The position numbers and the translations under genes are program-made. The notes under the pieces are model-generated. The model searched no databases, was not told where the DNA came from, and saw nothing but the letters and a program-made list of their open reading frames with translations. DNA of 60,659 nucleotides from Deltaproteobacteria bacterium. GTDB taxonomy: Bacteria > Desulfobacterota > JADFVX01. Positions 7,589 to 19,173 of this stretch are shown here, piece after piece; position 1 is the stretch's first letter; each line of letters starts with the position of its first letter. Location: NCBI GenBank assembly GCA_029860075.1, contig JAOUBX010000021.1, positions 1-60,659 on the forward strand, in the 5' to 3' direction.

Positions 7589-10500
7589 ATGCCAAAAAAA
7601 GCATCAATAGCCAAGATTACAGCACCTCTTCCGGGAAATGTTTTCGAAAGGGAAAGGCTGTACAATCTTTTAGACCAAAGACGTCCTCTAACATGGATAA
7701 GCGGTCCCGGGGGGGCAGGGAAAACCACACTTACTGCAAGCTACCTGAACTCTCGAAAAATTCCCCATATCTGGTACCGCCTCGATGCCGGTGACGAAGA
7801 TATTGCCACATTTTTTCACTATATGGGTCTGGCTGAAAAAAAAGCAGCGCCACGCCGAAAAAAACTTCTTCCACACCTTACGCCTGAATTCATGATGGGC
7901 ATACCGACTTTTGCGAAACGTTTTTTTGAAGAACTCTACAACCACCTGGCACCACCGGCTGTGATCGTCATTGATGACTATCAGGAAGTTTCTGATGAAT
8001 CCGGCTTTCACAACATAATCAATTCAGCCTTATCCGTCCTTCCCCATGGAATTTCGGTAATTATCATGAGCCGGGGTACATCTCCGGAAGTTTTTTCCCG
8101 CCTGCAACTCAATCGAATGATGACGGTAATTGATTGGGAGACTCTTCGTCTTAACATAGAAGAGACAGCAGGCATAAGCCACTTCATTAACCCTGCCGTA
8201 ACGGAATCTATCAATCCTGATGTATTGCATCAAAAAACAGGTGGCTGGATAGGCGGGCTCAACCTCATACTGGAATCGGTTTACCTCGATAAGCTTTCTG
8301 CTATGTTATTAAATGATGAAACACCTGAAACAATATTCAACTATTTTACCTATGAGTATTTTTGTAAACTCGATAAAGAATCACAGACATTTCTCCTAAA
8401 AACCGCTTTTATGCCAAGTATGACGCTGGAGATGGCAAGAAATCTTACCGGCGTCAAACAGGCCCGCCACTTACTGTCTGTTCTCTATAAAAATAATTGC
8501 TTTTTAGAGAAGCACATGCAAAGTCCGCCTGTATATCAGTATCATCCTCTTTTCAGGTCCTTTTTATTAAATGAGGCGATGATTTTTTTTTCCGAAGAGG
8601 AAAGGGATCAAACTTTAAGGCATGCCGCCACGCTCCTTTCCCAATCCGGTCAGGTGGAAGAGGCAGCGAAACTTATGATAGAAACAGGTGATCCTGAACG
8701 GCTCATTTCACTCATCCTTGAGAATGCACAGGTATTTGTCGGGCAGGGACGTAACCGGGTAGTTGAGGCATGGATACTGGCGGTGCCGGAGCCGATTCGG
8801 GAAGAAAACCCCTGGCTCATCTTCTGGCTCGGCTCCTGCAAAATATCCTATAACATAATTGAGGCCCGAGCCATTTTCAAAAAATCGTTTCAACTTCTGG
8901 ATTCCCGGAAAGATGCTGCCGGAGCTTTTCTTTCCTGGTGCGGGGTGGCTAACTCTATCTTGTGGGGATGGGATGATTTCAAAAGCTTTGACGGCTGGAT
9001 TAACATTCTAAATGATCTTGTCAAAAAGTATAAGGGCATCCCTGAAGGCGAGATAGAGACCCGGATTTCCACTGCAATGTTTTCAGCCATAATTCTACAT
9101 TACCCTGACCACCCACAATTTGAATTATGGAAAAGCCGTGCTCTTTCTATTCAGGAAACCAATTCTGATCTGATCTGTCGGATGGTCGTTCTGGCACATT
9201 TCTCTTACTACCTGCATATGTGTGGCAAATTGGAAGAGGCTGATGAAGTTATCTTATTAATCAAGAGTTTAGTGAGCAGTAGTAATCCATCCTGTTTAGA
9301 GGTAATGCAGGCACAATTAGCCGAAATAATTCAGGCCAACTTCAGTGGTGACCACGATCAGTGTTTGAAACTGGTTGACAAGTCCCTTGAAATTTCAAGC
9401 CGTAATGGTCTTCACCTCATGGACGCCATGATTGCAGGGCAGGCCCTGTGGTGCTCCTTTAAGTGCCGGTATTTTGAAAGGACTGCTCATTATATGAAGA
9501 TCATAGAGTCTTCATTAAGCCTTATCAGTCCTTTCGAGCGTTCCTTTTATCATTTTCTTAAAGCCTTTTCTGCCCTCCATAACAAAAATATATCCCTTGC
9601 CGAAAGGGAATGCAGTCTTTCTCTCCAAATCGTTTTGGAAATCGGAGTGGTTCCACCCCTTCTGACCGTTTTCTCTTTACGTGCTTATACTCTTCATGAG
9701 CTGGGAAAATATGAGGAAGCTTCCGAAGCACTTTCAGAAGCCATCAATTACAGCCTCAAGTTTGATAGTAATGGCTATACTTTTGAATTTTCCCTGCTGG
9801 AGGCCTATTTCAGCTTTCAGCGGAGAGATGAAGCGGCCGGCTTAAGCGCGCTTAAGGCGGGCCTTGGCCAGGGGAGAGAAAGGGGCTATAAAGGTCCCCT
9901 CTTTTTCTGCCTGCCTGAACTGAACAGCGGGCTCTACGCCAAAGCGCTTTCGGTCGGTATGGAGGTGGAATATGTGCAGCAACTCATCCGTAAAAGCAGG
10001 CTCCTTCCTCCTGAAGATATGACAGACCTCGAAAACTGGCCATGGGCAATCAGGGTTTATACCCTGGGGCAGTTCAGACTGGTCATTAATGGAGAAACGG
10101 TTCATTTTTCCGGTAAAAGCAGGCAAAAACCCCTTAACATGCTGAAAGCCATTATTTCCCTCGGAGGGCGCGGTGTTCGGGGAGAAGATCTGGCCAACCG
10201 GTTTTGGCCGGAAGCAGAGGGTGATGCCGCCTATCAATCTTTCAAAACAACTCTTCACCGTCTCCGAAAACTTCTTTGCCATGAAAATTCAGTCCACTTT
10301 GCAGAGGGTGTAATTAACCTGGACCCCGATTACTTCTGGGTTGACGCCTGGGAATTTGAGCGACTTGTCGACAAGATCGACCTGGAGTGGCGCAAAAAGG
10401 ACAGTAGTTCTCATATGGCAACAACCGTTGAGGAGACGGAAAGAGCGATCAGGCTCTATCCCGGCTCCTTTCTTTCTCAGGATAGCTGGCAGCCCTGGTC

Positions 10501-10801
10501 CGTATCACTGAGAGACAGGCTGCGAAGCAAATTTCTGCGCATTGTAAAAAACCTCGGTAACTACCGGCAATCCCTGAATCAGGTTGACAGCGCCATCCAC
10601 TGCTACCAGCGTGGTATAGAAACAGATCCGCTGGTAGAAGAATTTTATCAATCTCTAATAAAGTGTTATCAAAAAACGGGAAACAAGGCTGATGCAATGG
10701 CGACCTATCATCGTTGCAGGAAGGTTTTTTCCTCTTTACTCAATATAGAGCCATCAGCTGAAACGGTTTCTCTCTTCAGAGAGCTTAAAAGTCTTCCTTA
10801 A
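7589..10801 (+). CDS. large ATPase/BTAD-domain transcriptional activator
   Basis: A 1070-residue regulator. The N-terminal STAND/MalT-like ATPase has a P-loop at residues 39-47 (GPGGAGKTT) and a Walker B near 125 (AVIVIDDYQEV). The middle (about 350-800) is helical TPR-like repeat. A C-terminal winged-helix DNA-binding domain (from about 815, VYTLGQFRLVINGE) is followed by a bacterial transcriptional activator domain (about 900-1070, with RGIETDPLVEEFYQSL and YHRCRKVF). This order (ATPase, TPR, then OmpR-type helix and BTAD) differs from SARP-type regulators, which have the DNA-binding part first, but the parts are the same. It probably senses a ligand through the ATPase/TPR module. It stands alone with its own promoter, ahead of several secreted-protein genes that it may control. 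Confidence 0.85.
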   Translation: MPKKASIAKITAPLPGNVFERERLYNLLDQRRPLTWISGPGGAGKTTLTASYLNSRKIPHIWYRLDAGDEDIATFFHYMGLAEKKAAPRRKKLLPHLTPEFMMGIPTFAKRFFEELYNHLAPPAVIVIDDYQEVSDESGFHNIINSALSVLPHGISVIIMSRGTSPEVFSRLQLNRMMTVIDWETLRLNIEETAGISHFINPAVTESINPDVLHQKTGGWIGGLNLILESVYLDKLSAMLLNDETPETIFNYFTYEYFCKLDKESQTFLLKTAFMPSMTLEMARNLTGVKQARHLLSVLYKNNCFLEKHMQSPPVYQYHPLFRSFLLNEAMIFFSEEERDQTLRHAATLLSQSGQVEEAAKLMIETGDPERLISLILENAQVFVGQGRNRVVEAWILAVPEPIREENPWLIFWLGSCKISYNIIEARAIFKKSFQLLDSRKDAAGAFLSWCGVANSILWGWDDFKSFDGWINILNDLVKKYKGIPEGEIETRISTAMFSAIILHYPDHPQFELWKSRALSIQETNSDLICRMVVLAHFSYYLHMCGKLEEADEVILLIKSLVSSSNPSCLEVMQAQLAEIIQANFSGDHDQCLKLVDKSLEISSRNGLHLMDAMIAGQALWCSFKCRYFERTAHYMKIIESSLSLISPFERSFYHFLKAFSALHNKNISLAERECSLSLQIVLEIGVVPPLLTVFSLRAYTLHELGKYEEASEALSEAINYSLKFDSNGYTFEFSLLEAYFSFQRRDEAAGLSALKAGLGQGRERGYKGPLFFCLPELNSGLYAKALSVGMEVEYVQQLIRKSRLLPPEDMTDLENWPWAIRVYTLGQFRLVINGETVHFSGKSRQKPLNMLKAIISLGGRGVRGEDLANRFWPEAEGDAAYQSFKTTLHRLRKLLCHENSVHFAEGVINLDPDYFWVDAWEFERLVDKIDLEWRKKDSSSHMATTVEETERAIRLYPGSFLSQDSWQPWSVSLRDRLRSKFLRIVKNLGNYRQSLNQVDSAIHCYQRGIETDPLVEEFYQSLIKCYQKTGNKADAMATYHRCRKVFSSLLNIEPSAETVSLFRELKSLP

Positions 10802-10830
10802 TATCAAACTGTTATCGTTCCTCTTTCTTT

Positions 10831-10922
10831 TTTTCCCCAATCTGTACCTCTCTTGTAACCTGCCAAATGTTAGCATTCTCTCCTGGATTAAAGGCTGAAA
10901 GCCTGCCATAAAGCCCCCCATT
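10831..10922 (+). repeat. conserved upstream block, copy 1
   Basis: About 92 bp that match 13796-13889 at roughly four of five positions by eye, with one 3-bp gap. The best conserved core is TGTACCT (10843-10849), a 4-bp gap, TGTAACC (10854-10860), then TGCC. The paired heptamers sit 11 bp apart, one helical turn, as in SARP/BTAD-type operators. It lies just after the BTAD regulator and about 350 bp before the secreted-protein gene at 11274. Confidence 0.65.
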
Positions 10923-11191
10923 GGAATATGGGGCGCCCCAAATAATTGTGGGAAAGTTGGAGGTATGCTTCGGGAAACATCCACCAGGAGTCATAAATTT
11001 GAAATACTCTACGAAACCGGAAATATTGAATAATGACAACCTTGCAGAAGTGGCTTGGGAAGCTATCGCACCGATTTGGAACAACCAGCCTTATTCAAAT
11101 GCAAAAAAAAATACACTCTCTGTGTTTTTATCAATGTTATGGCAGGTACCGGGGTTTCCACCTTTTTTACTAAACATCAATGATGGTCCCG

Positions 11192-11218
11192 GGATATGCC
11201 GGTCAATCCGGCATATCC
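11192..11218. promoter_or_regulatory. 11-bp perfect hairpin upstream of the 11274 gene
   Basis: GGATATGCCGG and CCGGCATATCC flank a 5-nt loop, 56 bp before the ATG at 11274. No T-run follows. A leader-mRNA structure or operator is more likely than a terminator. Confidence 0.5.
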
Positions 11219-11273
11219 TGTATAGCAAACAAGTTTTAAGTACAACCATAATCAATATCCAAGGAGTATATAG

Positions 11274-12089
11274 ATGTTTATTTCCATAAGCGACACAAAA
11301 TATAAATGCACTAAATCACTATTATTAAAATCCGTGATGCTGATGATTGTTTGCCTGCTCTTTTACTCCAGCCCGGCGCAGTCTGAAACAAGTTTATTTT
11401 CAGGAAAATTATTGACAGCCCATGACTTACAGGATGAGCAAGCAGTTGTTATGCGTATAATTCATAGGCTCGATTCCAAAACTATTCCTTTACCCTATTC
11501 GTTAGATCTTTCCATTGGCTCAGAGGGACAGTTTGATGGAAAACTAAAGGGAGGGGATGTAAGCATCTATTTAGATATAAAATTGCAAAGTGCAAAGATA
11601 AAGTCCTACAATAACTCGGCTGCACTCAGGGCAACCTTCAATATTTTACTGTCTTCCGATAATTCTTCCGACTCACCCCAAAAAAGTAATCTCCAATTAA
11701 TCTTCAACTCAGAAGGGACTGGAGAAACGAGCGATGATGAAGACCAAGGCGGAGGCACAATTGGCCTTGATTTTGATCTTATCAATAATGCAGTGACAGG
11801 CGATTCCCATGAAATAGTCAGGTTCAATTCGACGAATAAGAATGGCATGCTCCATACCAGGTCTGTCGAGCTAAGGTTTCAGCCGGGCCCGGAATCAACT
11901 TCGCTGACAGGGGCCCCTGCACACTTATTTAATACCCCCCTTCCCGGTGAGGACCTCATAGCAACCATTCCCTTGTCCATAGATTCAGATAGCGATATTG
12001 CGTCATATACTCTATCTATAGCAGAGACAAATGCTGATGGCAGCGTTGAAAGTGTTCAAATCCCCATAAGAGTAAAAAGAAAACGCTAA
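11274..12089 (+). CDS. secreted protein of unknown function
   Basis: 271 residues with a long N-region and a hydrophobic signal segment (about residues 18-36, ending SSPAQS). The mature part is beta-rich and polar, with an acidic Gly stretch (TSDDEDQGGG) and no motif I recognise. The ATG follows AAGGAG at 6-bp spacing. Upstream lie conserved block copy 1 and an 11-bp hairpin. A hairpin overlaps the stop codon (12081-12110). It probably acts outside the cytoplasm, possibly as part of the set of genes controlled by the BTAD regulator. Confidence 0.7.
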   Translation: MFISISDTKYKCTKSLLLKSVMLMIVCLLFYSSPAQSETSLFSGKLLTAHDLQDEQAVVMRIIHRLDSKTIPLPYSLDLSIGSEGQFDGKLKGGDVSIYLDIKLQSAKIKSYNNSAALRATFNILLSSDNSSDSPQKSNLQLIFNSEGTGETSDDEDQGGGTIGLDFDLINNAVTGDSHEIVRFNSTNKNGMLHTRSVELRFQPGPESTSLTGAPAHLFNTPLPGEDLIATIPLSIDSDSDIASYTLSIAETNADGSVESVQIPIRVKRKR

Positions 12090-12144
12090 TATTTATCATC
12101 ATTAGCGTTTAAACAAAGACCCCGGTGAAACCCGGGGCCTTACA
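12081..12144 (+). terminator. two consecutive hairpins after the 11274 gene
   Basis: A 10-bp perfect stem AAACGCTAAT / ATTAGCGTTT (12081-12110) overlaps the stop codon and is followed by a GC-rich hairpin CCCCGG / CCGGGG. Neither has a strong T-run, so termination may be partial, or the structures may protect mRNA ends. Confidence 0.5.
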
Positions 12145-12243
12145 GCCCGGAGATGGATGAACGTAAAGTTCAAATTGCTGAACGAGTAATACAAACATTA
12201 ACTTTTCTTAAACAGATATTATAAATTTAAAAGGAATATGCAA

Positions 12244-13353
12244 ATGAATCTTATTAATGTAAGGAATTTTATCACTATACAAAAAAAAATAACTTATAAG
12301 TTTACCCTTTTCAAAGGATTTGTATTGGGATCATTGATTCTTGTTTTTTCATCGGCTGCAGCCGCTAATCCTGGTTACAAGGTATTTTTTGATGGGGGCG
12401 GTTCTGATGCAGGCTCAATTGTTGGGTTTGGTGGAGCGCCGGAAGTACCAGAGGGTGTGTGTGGAATGCGCATTAGCGCAACTGCATTGTTAGATTCTTT
12501 TTATTGGGCAGAATATAGCGAATTTACTCTTGGTTCCCCAATGCAAGAACCGCCTTTTGGACCACCGAGTAGTGCAACGTATGATTTCCCTGAAGAGGAT
12601 CTTGAGGCTGTTATAGAATTTACCGGCCCCTTGGGTAACAATTGTGAAGATGAGTGGGTGTTTCACTTGCCTCTTACTGGAGACTGGCCAACGTGGGCGA
12701 ACGGAACCCCTCAAGGTGGAGGTGCGCTGGTGTTCAATGTGCTTCCAAATGAAATTGATTGGCTTGATTCGGGTTTTCAAGTATGGGAGGAACCCGGTGA
12801 GGATCCAACAGATCAAGAAGAACCTGAGTTTGCAAATATCTGTGATGCATTTCCTGATTTGTGCGTAGAGCCAGGTTTTGCCTATGATTCTCCATGTAAT
12901 TCTCGAACTTTTGAAGATCTCTGTAATGATTATTCAGAAATTGATAAACTAAGTTTACAAGGAGAGCATCTTATGCGGAGTGCAGTCGAGGAATTGGCGG
13001 GTGCTTCTGGTAAACAATACCTTAATAAATATAAGAAAGCACATGCGGCTGTTTCTCTAGCTATGGAAGAGAGTCTATCTCTAGGAAAAGTTTCACAGCG
13101 TATCGAAAATACAAACTTAAGATATACAGAAAATAGAAATAAAGCGAGTGTTAGTGTCGGAATTATTGAGGTTGTGTTACGTTCTTGTCAAGCCACAATA
13201 AAGGATAGAATAAGGAATAGCGACACTTCTAAAATATCTCTAAAGGATGAAGCCAATTTACTTGTTAAGCGCTGTGGTACCGCGATTGAATTGCTACGTA
13301 GTGTTCGTGATGTGATACGGCATCAATATGCAACAACAGAGGAAGCGAAATAA
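12244..13353 (+). CDS. secreted protein of unknown function with helical C-terminal half
   Basis: 369 residues from the second ATG (12244), which has AAAAGGA 7 bp upstream; the ATG at 12238 is too close to that site. The signal peptide ends near SSAAAA. The N-terminal mature half is Gly/Pro/acid-rich and aromatic, with Cys residues (GVCGM, NNCED, ICDAFPDLCVEP, PCNSRTFEDLC) that could form disulphides. The C-terminal ~150 residues look helical and charged. I do not recognise the family. Its terminator at 13401 is strong. It sits between the two genes associated with the conserved block but has no copy of its own. Confidence 0.65.
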   Translation: MNLINVRNFITIQKKITYKFTLFKGFVLGSLILVFSSAAAANPGYKVFFDGGGSDAGSIVGFGGAPEVPEGVCGMRISATALLDSFYWAEYSEFTLGSPMQEPPFGPPSSATYDFPEEDLEAVIEFTGPLGNNCEDEWVFHLPLTGDWPTWANGTPQGGGALVFNVLPNEIDWLDSGFQVWEEPGEDPTDQEEPEFANICDAFPDLCVEPGFAYDSPCNSRTFEDLCNDYSEIDKLSLQGEHLMRSAVEELAGASGKQYLNKYKKAHAAVSLAMEESLSLGKVSQRIENTNLRYTENRNKASVSVGIIEVVLRSCQATIKDRIRNSDTSKISLKDEANLLVKRCGTAIELLRSVRDVIRHQYATTEEAK

Positions 13354-13400
13354 ACCGGACTCCCATTTAGCAAAAGCAAATAATTTATTGTGTAGCCTGG

Positions 13401-13436
13401 ATTAACTACCCCGCAGCAAGCTGCGGGGTAGTTAAT
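13401..13436 (+). terminator. strong terminator after the 12244 gene
   Basis: A 16-bp perfect stem (arms 13401-13416 and 13421-13436, core ACTACCCCGCAG) with a CAAG tetraloop, flanked by A- and T-rich DNA on both sides. Confidence 0.75.
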
Positions 13437-13586
13437 TTAAAAAAAAGAGATAATTAACTATGAAAAATTAAAAACTAAAATTGAAGCAGCAGGCAGCCAA
13501 ATGGGTTTGCATCAAATCTGGGTGTTTTCTTCTAGAGACCCCGTGGTAACTGAAGATATTATTTCACGCTATGAAACTATTATGGC

Positions 13587-13684
13587 TTGGTTCAGGTTTG
13601 CAACCTGAACAATTAAATTCCCCTAACAACTAAGAAAGCACAATCCGATCAAAATGATTGATCCAAGTTACAAACCTGAACCAA
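13587..13684. mobile_element. MITE-like element 1 with 18-bp inverted ends
   Basis: The left end TTGGTTCAGGTTTGCAAC and right end GTTACAAACCTGAACCAA are inverted copies differing at one position, enclosing 98 bp with no coding capacity. The same ends occur at 52796-52980 around a different 145-bp interior. The left end is itself palindromic (GTTCAGGTT-tgc-AACCTGAAC). No target duplication is evident. The rest of the 13437-13795 interval holds no gene I can support. Confidence 0.6.
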
Positions 13685-13795
13685 CAAAAAATCAAAACCA
13701 AGAACCTTACGCTGAAATAATTTTTAACTATAGCTGCGGAAAAAAGCAATCCAACAAAAACTCCTTCAATATCAATGGGTTATTATTTCCTTTCA

Positions 13796-13889
13796 TTTTC
13801 CCCTCCAATATGTACCTCCCCTGTAACCTGCCAGGTGTTAAGGTTTTGCCATGGAGTAAAGGCTGAAGGACTGCCATAAACCCCTCCAT
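13796..13889 (+). repeat. conserved upstream block, copy 2
   Basis: It matches the block at 10831-10922. The core is TGTACCT (13811-13817), four bases, TGTAACC (13822-13828), TGCC. It ends 100 bp before the lipoprotein gene at 13989, a position suited to a promoter/operator region. Confidence 0.65.
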
Positions 13890-13988
13890 GATCTGCCTAT
13901 ACAAGGGGAACCCTGGCCCTTTCCATAAAATTGCGGGAATTATCGATGAAACAGATAAGCCATAAAAATTATTAAAGGAGATTTACAG

Positions 13989-15701
13989 ATGAAAAAAGAG
14001 AAAAGATTTTCAATCATTGCAATATTTGTCATATTACTTGCCACGGTCCTCACTGCATGCGGCAGCAGTGGCGGCGGTAGTGGTACTGGCAGCACTGCAA
14101 ATGGTCTTGCTAAAAGTAATTTTAAAAAAAATATTAATTATAGCGATACTGTCTGGTTTGCACAATTCGGCAGTTATACCAGCTTTCGATCTCATCATCT
14201 CTACCATGCCGAAGATATTAAGGGTTCCGGTAACATTACAGCGCTGCGATTTCGATATGATAGCGATTTGCTAACAGATACTACCTGCAATAATACAACA
14301 ATTAAGCTCGGCCATACAAATGTCACGGATTTGACGACAACATTTAACGATGCCGTTGAAACAGGCCAAGGAGGTTTTGTCACTGTAATTGATAACACGA
14401 CAGTGAATATCCCCACCGGTGCGGCCGGTGAGTTCTTCGAAATACCGCTAACGGGCACTTTCAACTACAATGGCGTTGATAATCTGCTCCTTGAGATTTC
14501 GAGAACATCTGCATGCTCGGAAATAGTCTATTTGGATGCAGGGAGTGCAGTGGGGTACACAGCGAGTGTTATTGCAACTTCCGCCACTGAAGCAACGGGC
14601 TTAACTACAACAGCCAACATTACAATTTCCTTTAAATTTTCCGGCGGCGACAATGAACTGAACTTTGCCGGTGCAGCAAGTACGATCAATCCATTTTCAG
14701 TTTGGCTTCCCAGGGTACAAACCCTTTATAGAGCAACTGAGATAGATGGCTCCGGCCCTATCAGTGGTGTTGCTTTTCAGATGGATAGTACTTCCTTGCA
14801 AAATGACGTCACCTATACACTTAAGCTGGGCCATACCACTTTTTCGGCCCTGTCGAGTAGCTTTGACATCAACTTTAACTCGGGCACAGCTGTCACGGTT
14901 GCAAATGCCATAAACTTTACCATCCCGGCAGGGCTTCAGGGGGGAGACTATTTCTGGGTACCCATTCCTGACGGAATATTCACCTATAACGGCACCGACA
15001 ACCTCCTTGTCGAGGTTGACGTCACTGCAGCAACCGGCAATACAGATTTAAGGGTTGCTTATACCGAAGAAGGGCGCAGAGTTTATGAAAACAACATTGC
15101 AGGTACTGTTGATACTGTAGCTCCCCACATTAAACTCCGCTTTAAGGGGGCTCCTGTTCAGATAATGCCGGCGGGAAACACGTCTTCCAGTCAGGTACTT
15201 GGTGGGAGACCGATAACCGGAGCCGGTCAGGTACAAAGTCTTTATACCGCCGATCTTGTGGGCACGGGCGGTACCATTAGCAGCATCAGTCTGCGGCTCA
15301 CTGCAGGTTCGGTGGCAGCAACCATTTCGGATTATAAAATCTATATGGGAGCTACCAACAAGACGGCATTTAACGTGGCAGATATCTATTCCAGCAATAT
15401 GGAACTGAGCTCTACGCTCGTCTTCAATGGAAACTTTCACATACCTTCAAAGCTTAAGGCAGGTGACTGGATAACGATTCCACTTCAAACCGGTTTTACT
15501 TATGACTCAACAAAAAACATGAGCATACTCTTTATGGCTGATTCTGCTTCACCGGGAAATAATCCCGTTTCATACTCTGATAACGCAGCGCGCTTTCCCG
15601 ATCATTCCGTTGGGAGGAATGATAATACAGTTGATATTACCGGTACACCTATCTGGAGTGATAATGCCATATTAGATGTACATCTGAATTTTTCTGAATA
15701 A
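13989..15701 (+). CDS. lipoprotein with three tandem beta-domain repeats
   Basis: 570 residues. The signal segment ends in a lipobox LTAC (Cys24), followed by a Gly/Ser linker, so it is lipid-anchored. The mature part contains three divergent repeats of about 170 residues. Each holds a pattern like LRFRYDSD, IKLGHTNVTDLTTTFN and FTYNGTDNLLVEV; counterparts are LKLGHTTFSALSSSFD in repeat 2 and YKIYMGATNKTAFN in repeat 3. The repeats are all-beta and resemble surface binding modules, but I cannot name the family. Ribosome site AAAGGAG precedes the ATG. Conserved block copy 2 lies upstream and a terminator at 15727 follows, so the gene is probably monocistronic and a candidate target of the BTAD regulator. 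Confidence 0.8.
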   Translation: MKKEKRFSIIAIFVILLATVLTACGSSGGGSGTGSTANGLAKSNFKKNINYSDTVWFAQFGSYTSFRSHHLYHAEDIKGSGNITALRFRYDSDLLTDTTCNNTTIKLGHTNVTDLTTTFNDAVETGQGGFVTVIDNTTVNIPTGAAGEFFEIPLTGTFNYNGVDNLLLEISRTSACSEIVYLDAGSAVGYTASVIATSATEATGLTTTANITISFKFSGGDNELNFAGAASTINPFSVWLPRVQTLYRATEIDGSGPISGVAFQMDSTSLQNDVTYTLKLGHTTFSALSSSFDINFNSGTAVTVANAINFTIPAGLQGGDYFWVPIPDGIFTYNGTDNLLVEVDVTAATGNTDLRVAYTEEGRRVYENNIAGTVDTVAPHIKLRFKGAPVQIMPAGNTSSSQVLGGRPITGAGQVQSLYTADLVGTGGTISSISLRLTAGSVAATISDYKIYMGATNKTAFNVADIYSSNMELSSTLVFNGNFHIPSKLKAGDWITIPLQTGFTYDSTKNMSILFMADSASPGNNPVSYSDNAARFPDHSVGRNDNTVDITGTPIWSDNAILDVHLNFSE

Positions 15702-15726
15702 TAAATTGTTCAGTTATTATATTCAT

Positions 15727-15752
15727 CCGGCGGGCTTGTTCCGCCGGTTTTT
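15727..15752 (+). terminator. intrinsic terminator after the repeat lipoprotein
   Basis: CCGGCGG / CCGCCGG stem (15727-15733, 15741-15747) followed by a run of six T. Confidence 0.85.
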
Positions 15753-15837
15753 TCCTATAAAGAAAAAAAGATGCCCCTTAACATATGGGCAACGGTTAAA
15801 CATAATAAATGCCATAACAATAACAAATGGAGAAAAA

Positions 15838-16347
15838 ATGACTGACACAGCCAAAATTATGGATGAGTCCATCAAGCTGGAGCTTAATATTTCAAAACTT
15901 TACACACTCTTTCTCAGGATATTCCCTGAACATAGGGACTTCTGGTGGACACTTTCTATTGAAGAGAAAAACCACGCCTCCCTGCTTTTAGCAGGAAAAC
16001 ATCACTTTGCTCGCTTTAGTATGATGCCTGAAAATATGCTGGCAGCAAAACTGGAAAAGCTGGAAATGATAAACGATGAACTTGAGCTTTTAATTTATAA
16101 GCTTGCCCGTATACCGCCTTCGGAAGAAGATGCCTTTGACCTGGCTATCGGGATCGAGGAGTCGGCAGGAGAAGTTCACTTTCAGAATTTTATGCAAAAA
16201 AGAAGCGACAAACCTCTTGAAAAAATTTTTCATAAGCTTAACAGTGGTGATGAGGATCACGCAGACAGGATCAGGCGTTATAAGGCAAAATATGTGATGA
16301 GCGGCAATATCAGCATTGGCAGTTCCTCTATTGAAAGCGCCGTATAA
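15838..16347 (+). CDS. rubrerythrin-like ferritin-fold protein
   Basis: 169 residues from the ATG at 15838, which has TGGAGAAAAA upstream. The helical pattern, with SIEEKNHASLLLAGK near residue 40, GIEESAGEVHFQNFM near 105 and GDEDHADRIRRY near 145, matches the E-x(n)-E-x-x-H di-iron ligands of ferritin-like/rubrerythrin proteins. No rubredoxin domain is present. Probable role: iron or peroxide handling in the cytoplasm. Its position before katG is compatible, but the two are separated by 525 bp and probably not cotranscribed. Confidence 0.7.
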   Translation: MTDTAKIMDESIKLELNISKLYTLFLRIFPEHRDFWWTLSIEEKNHASLLLAGKHHFARFSMMPENMLAAKLEKLEMINDELELLIYKLARIPPSEEDAFDLAIGIEESAGEVHFQNFMQKRSDKPLEKIFHKLNSGDEDHADRIRRYKAKYVMSGNISIGSSSIESAV

Positions 16348-19068
<2,721 letters not shown>

Positions 19069-19173
19069 TCGCAGTATAAATGTCTTCTAAGGCTTCTGAC
19101 AGGGCGGTAAAAAAAACCGATACTTAATTTTGGAAACTGGAAAACATAACTATCTATAAAAGGAGAAATATTT

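Noticed and set aside
10921..11289. 122-codon plus-strand frame before the 11274 gene
   Set aside because: It covers the conserved block end and a hairpin and overlaps a better-supported start with a ribosome site.
12110..12144. Cyclic-di-GMP (GEMM) riboswitch before the 12244 gene
   Set aside because: A GC hairpin and GGCCTTACAGCC-like text suggested it, but the conserved GCAAA and GACGCAAAGCC elements are missing.
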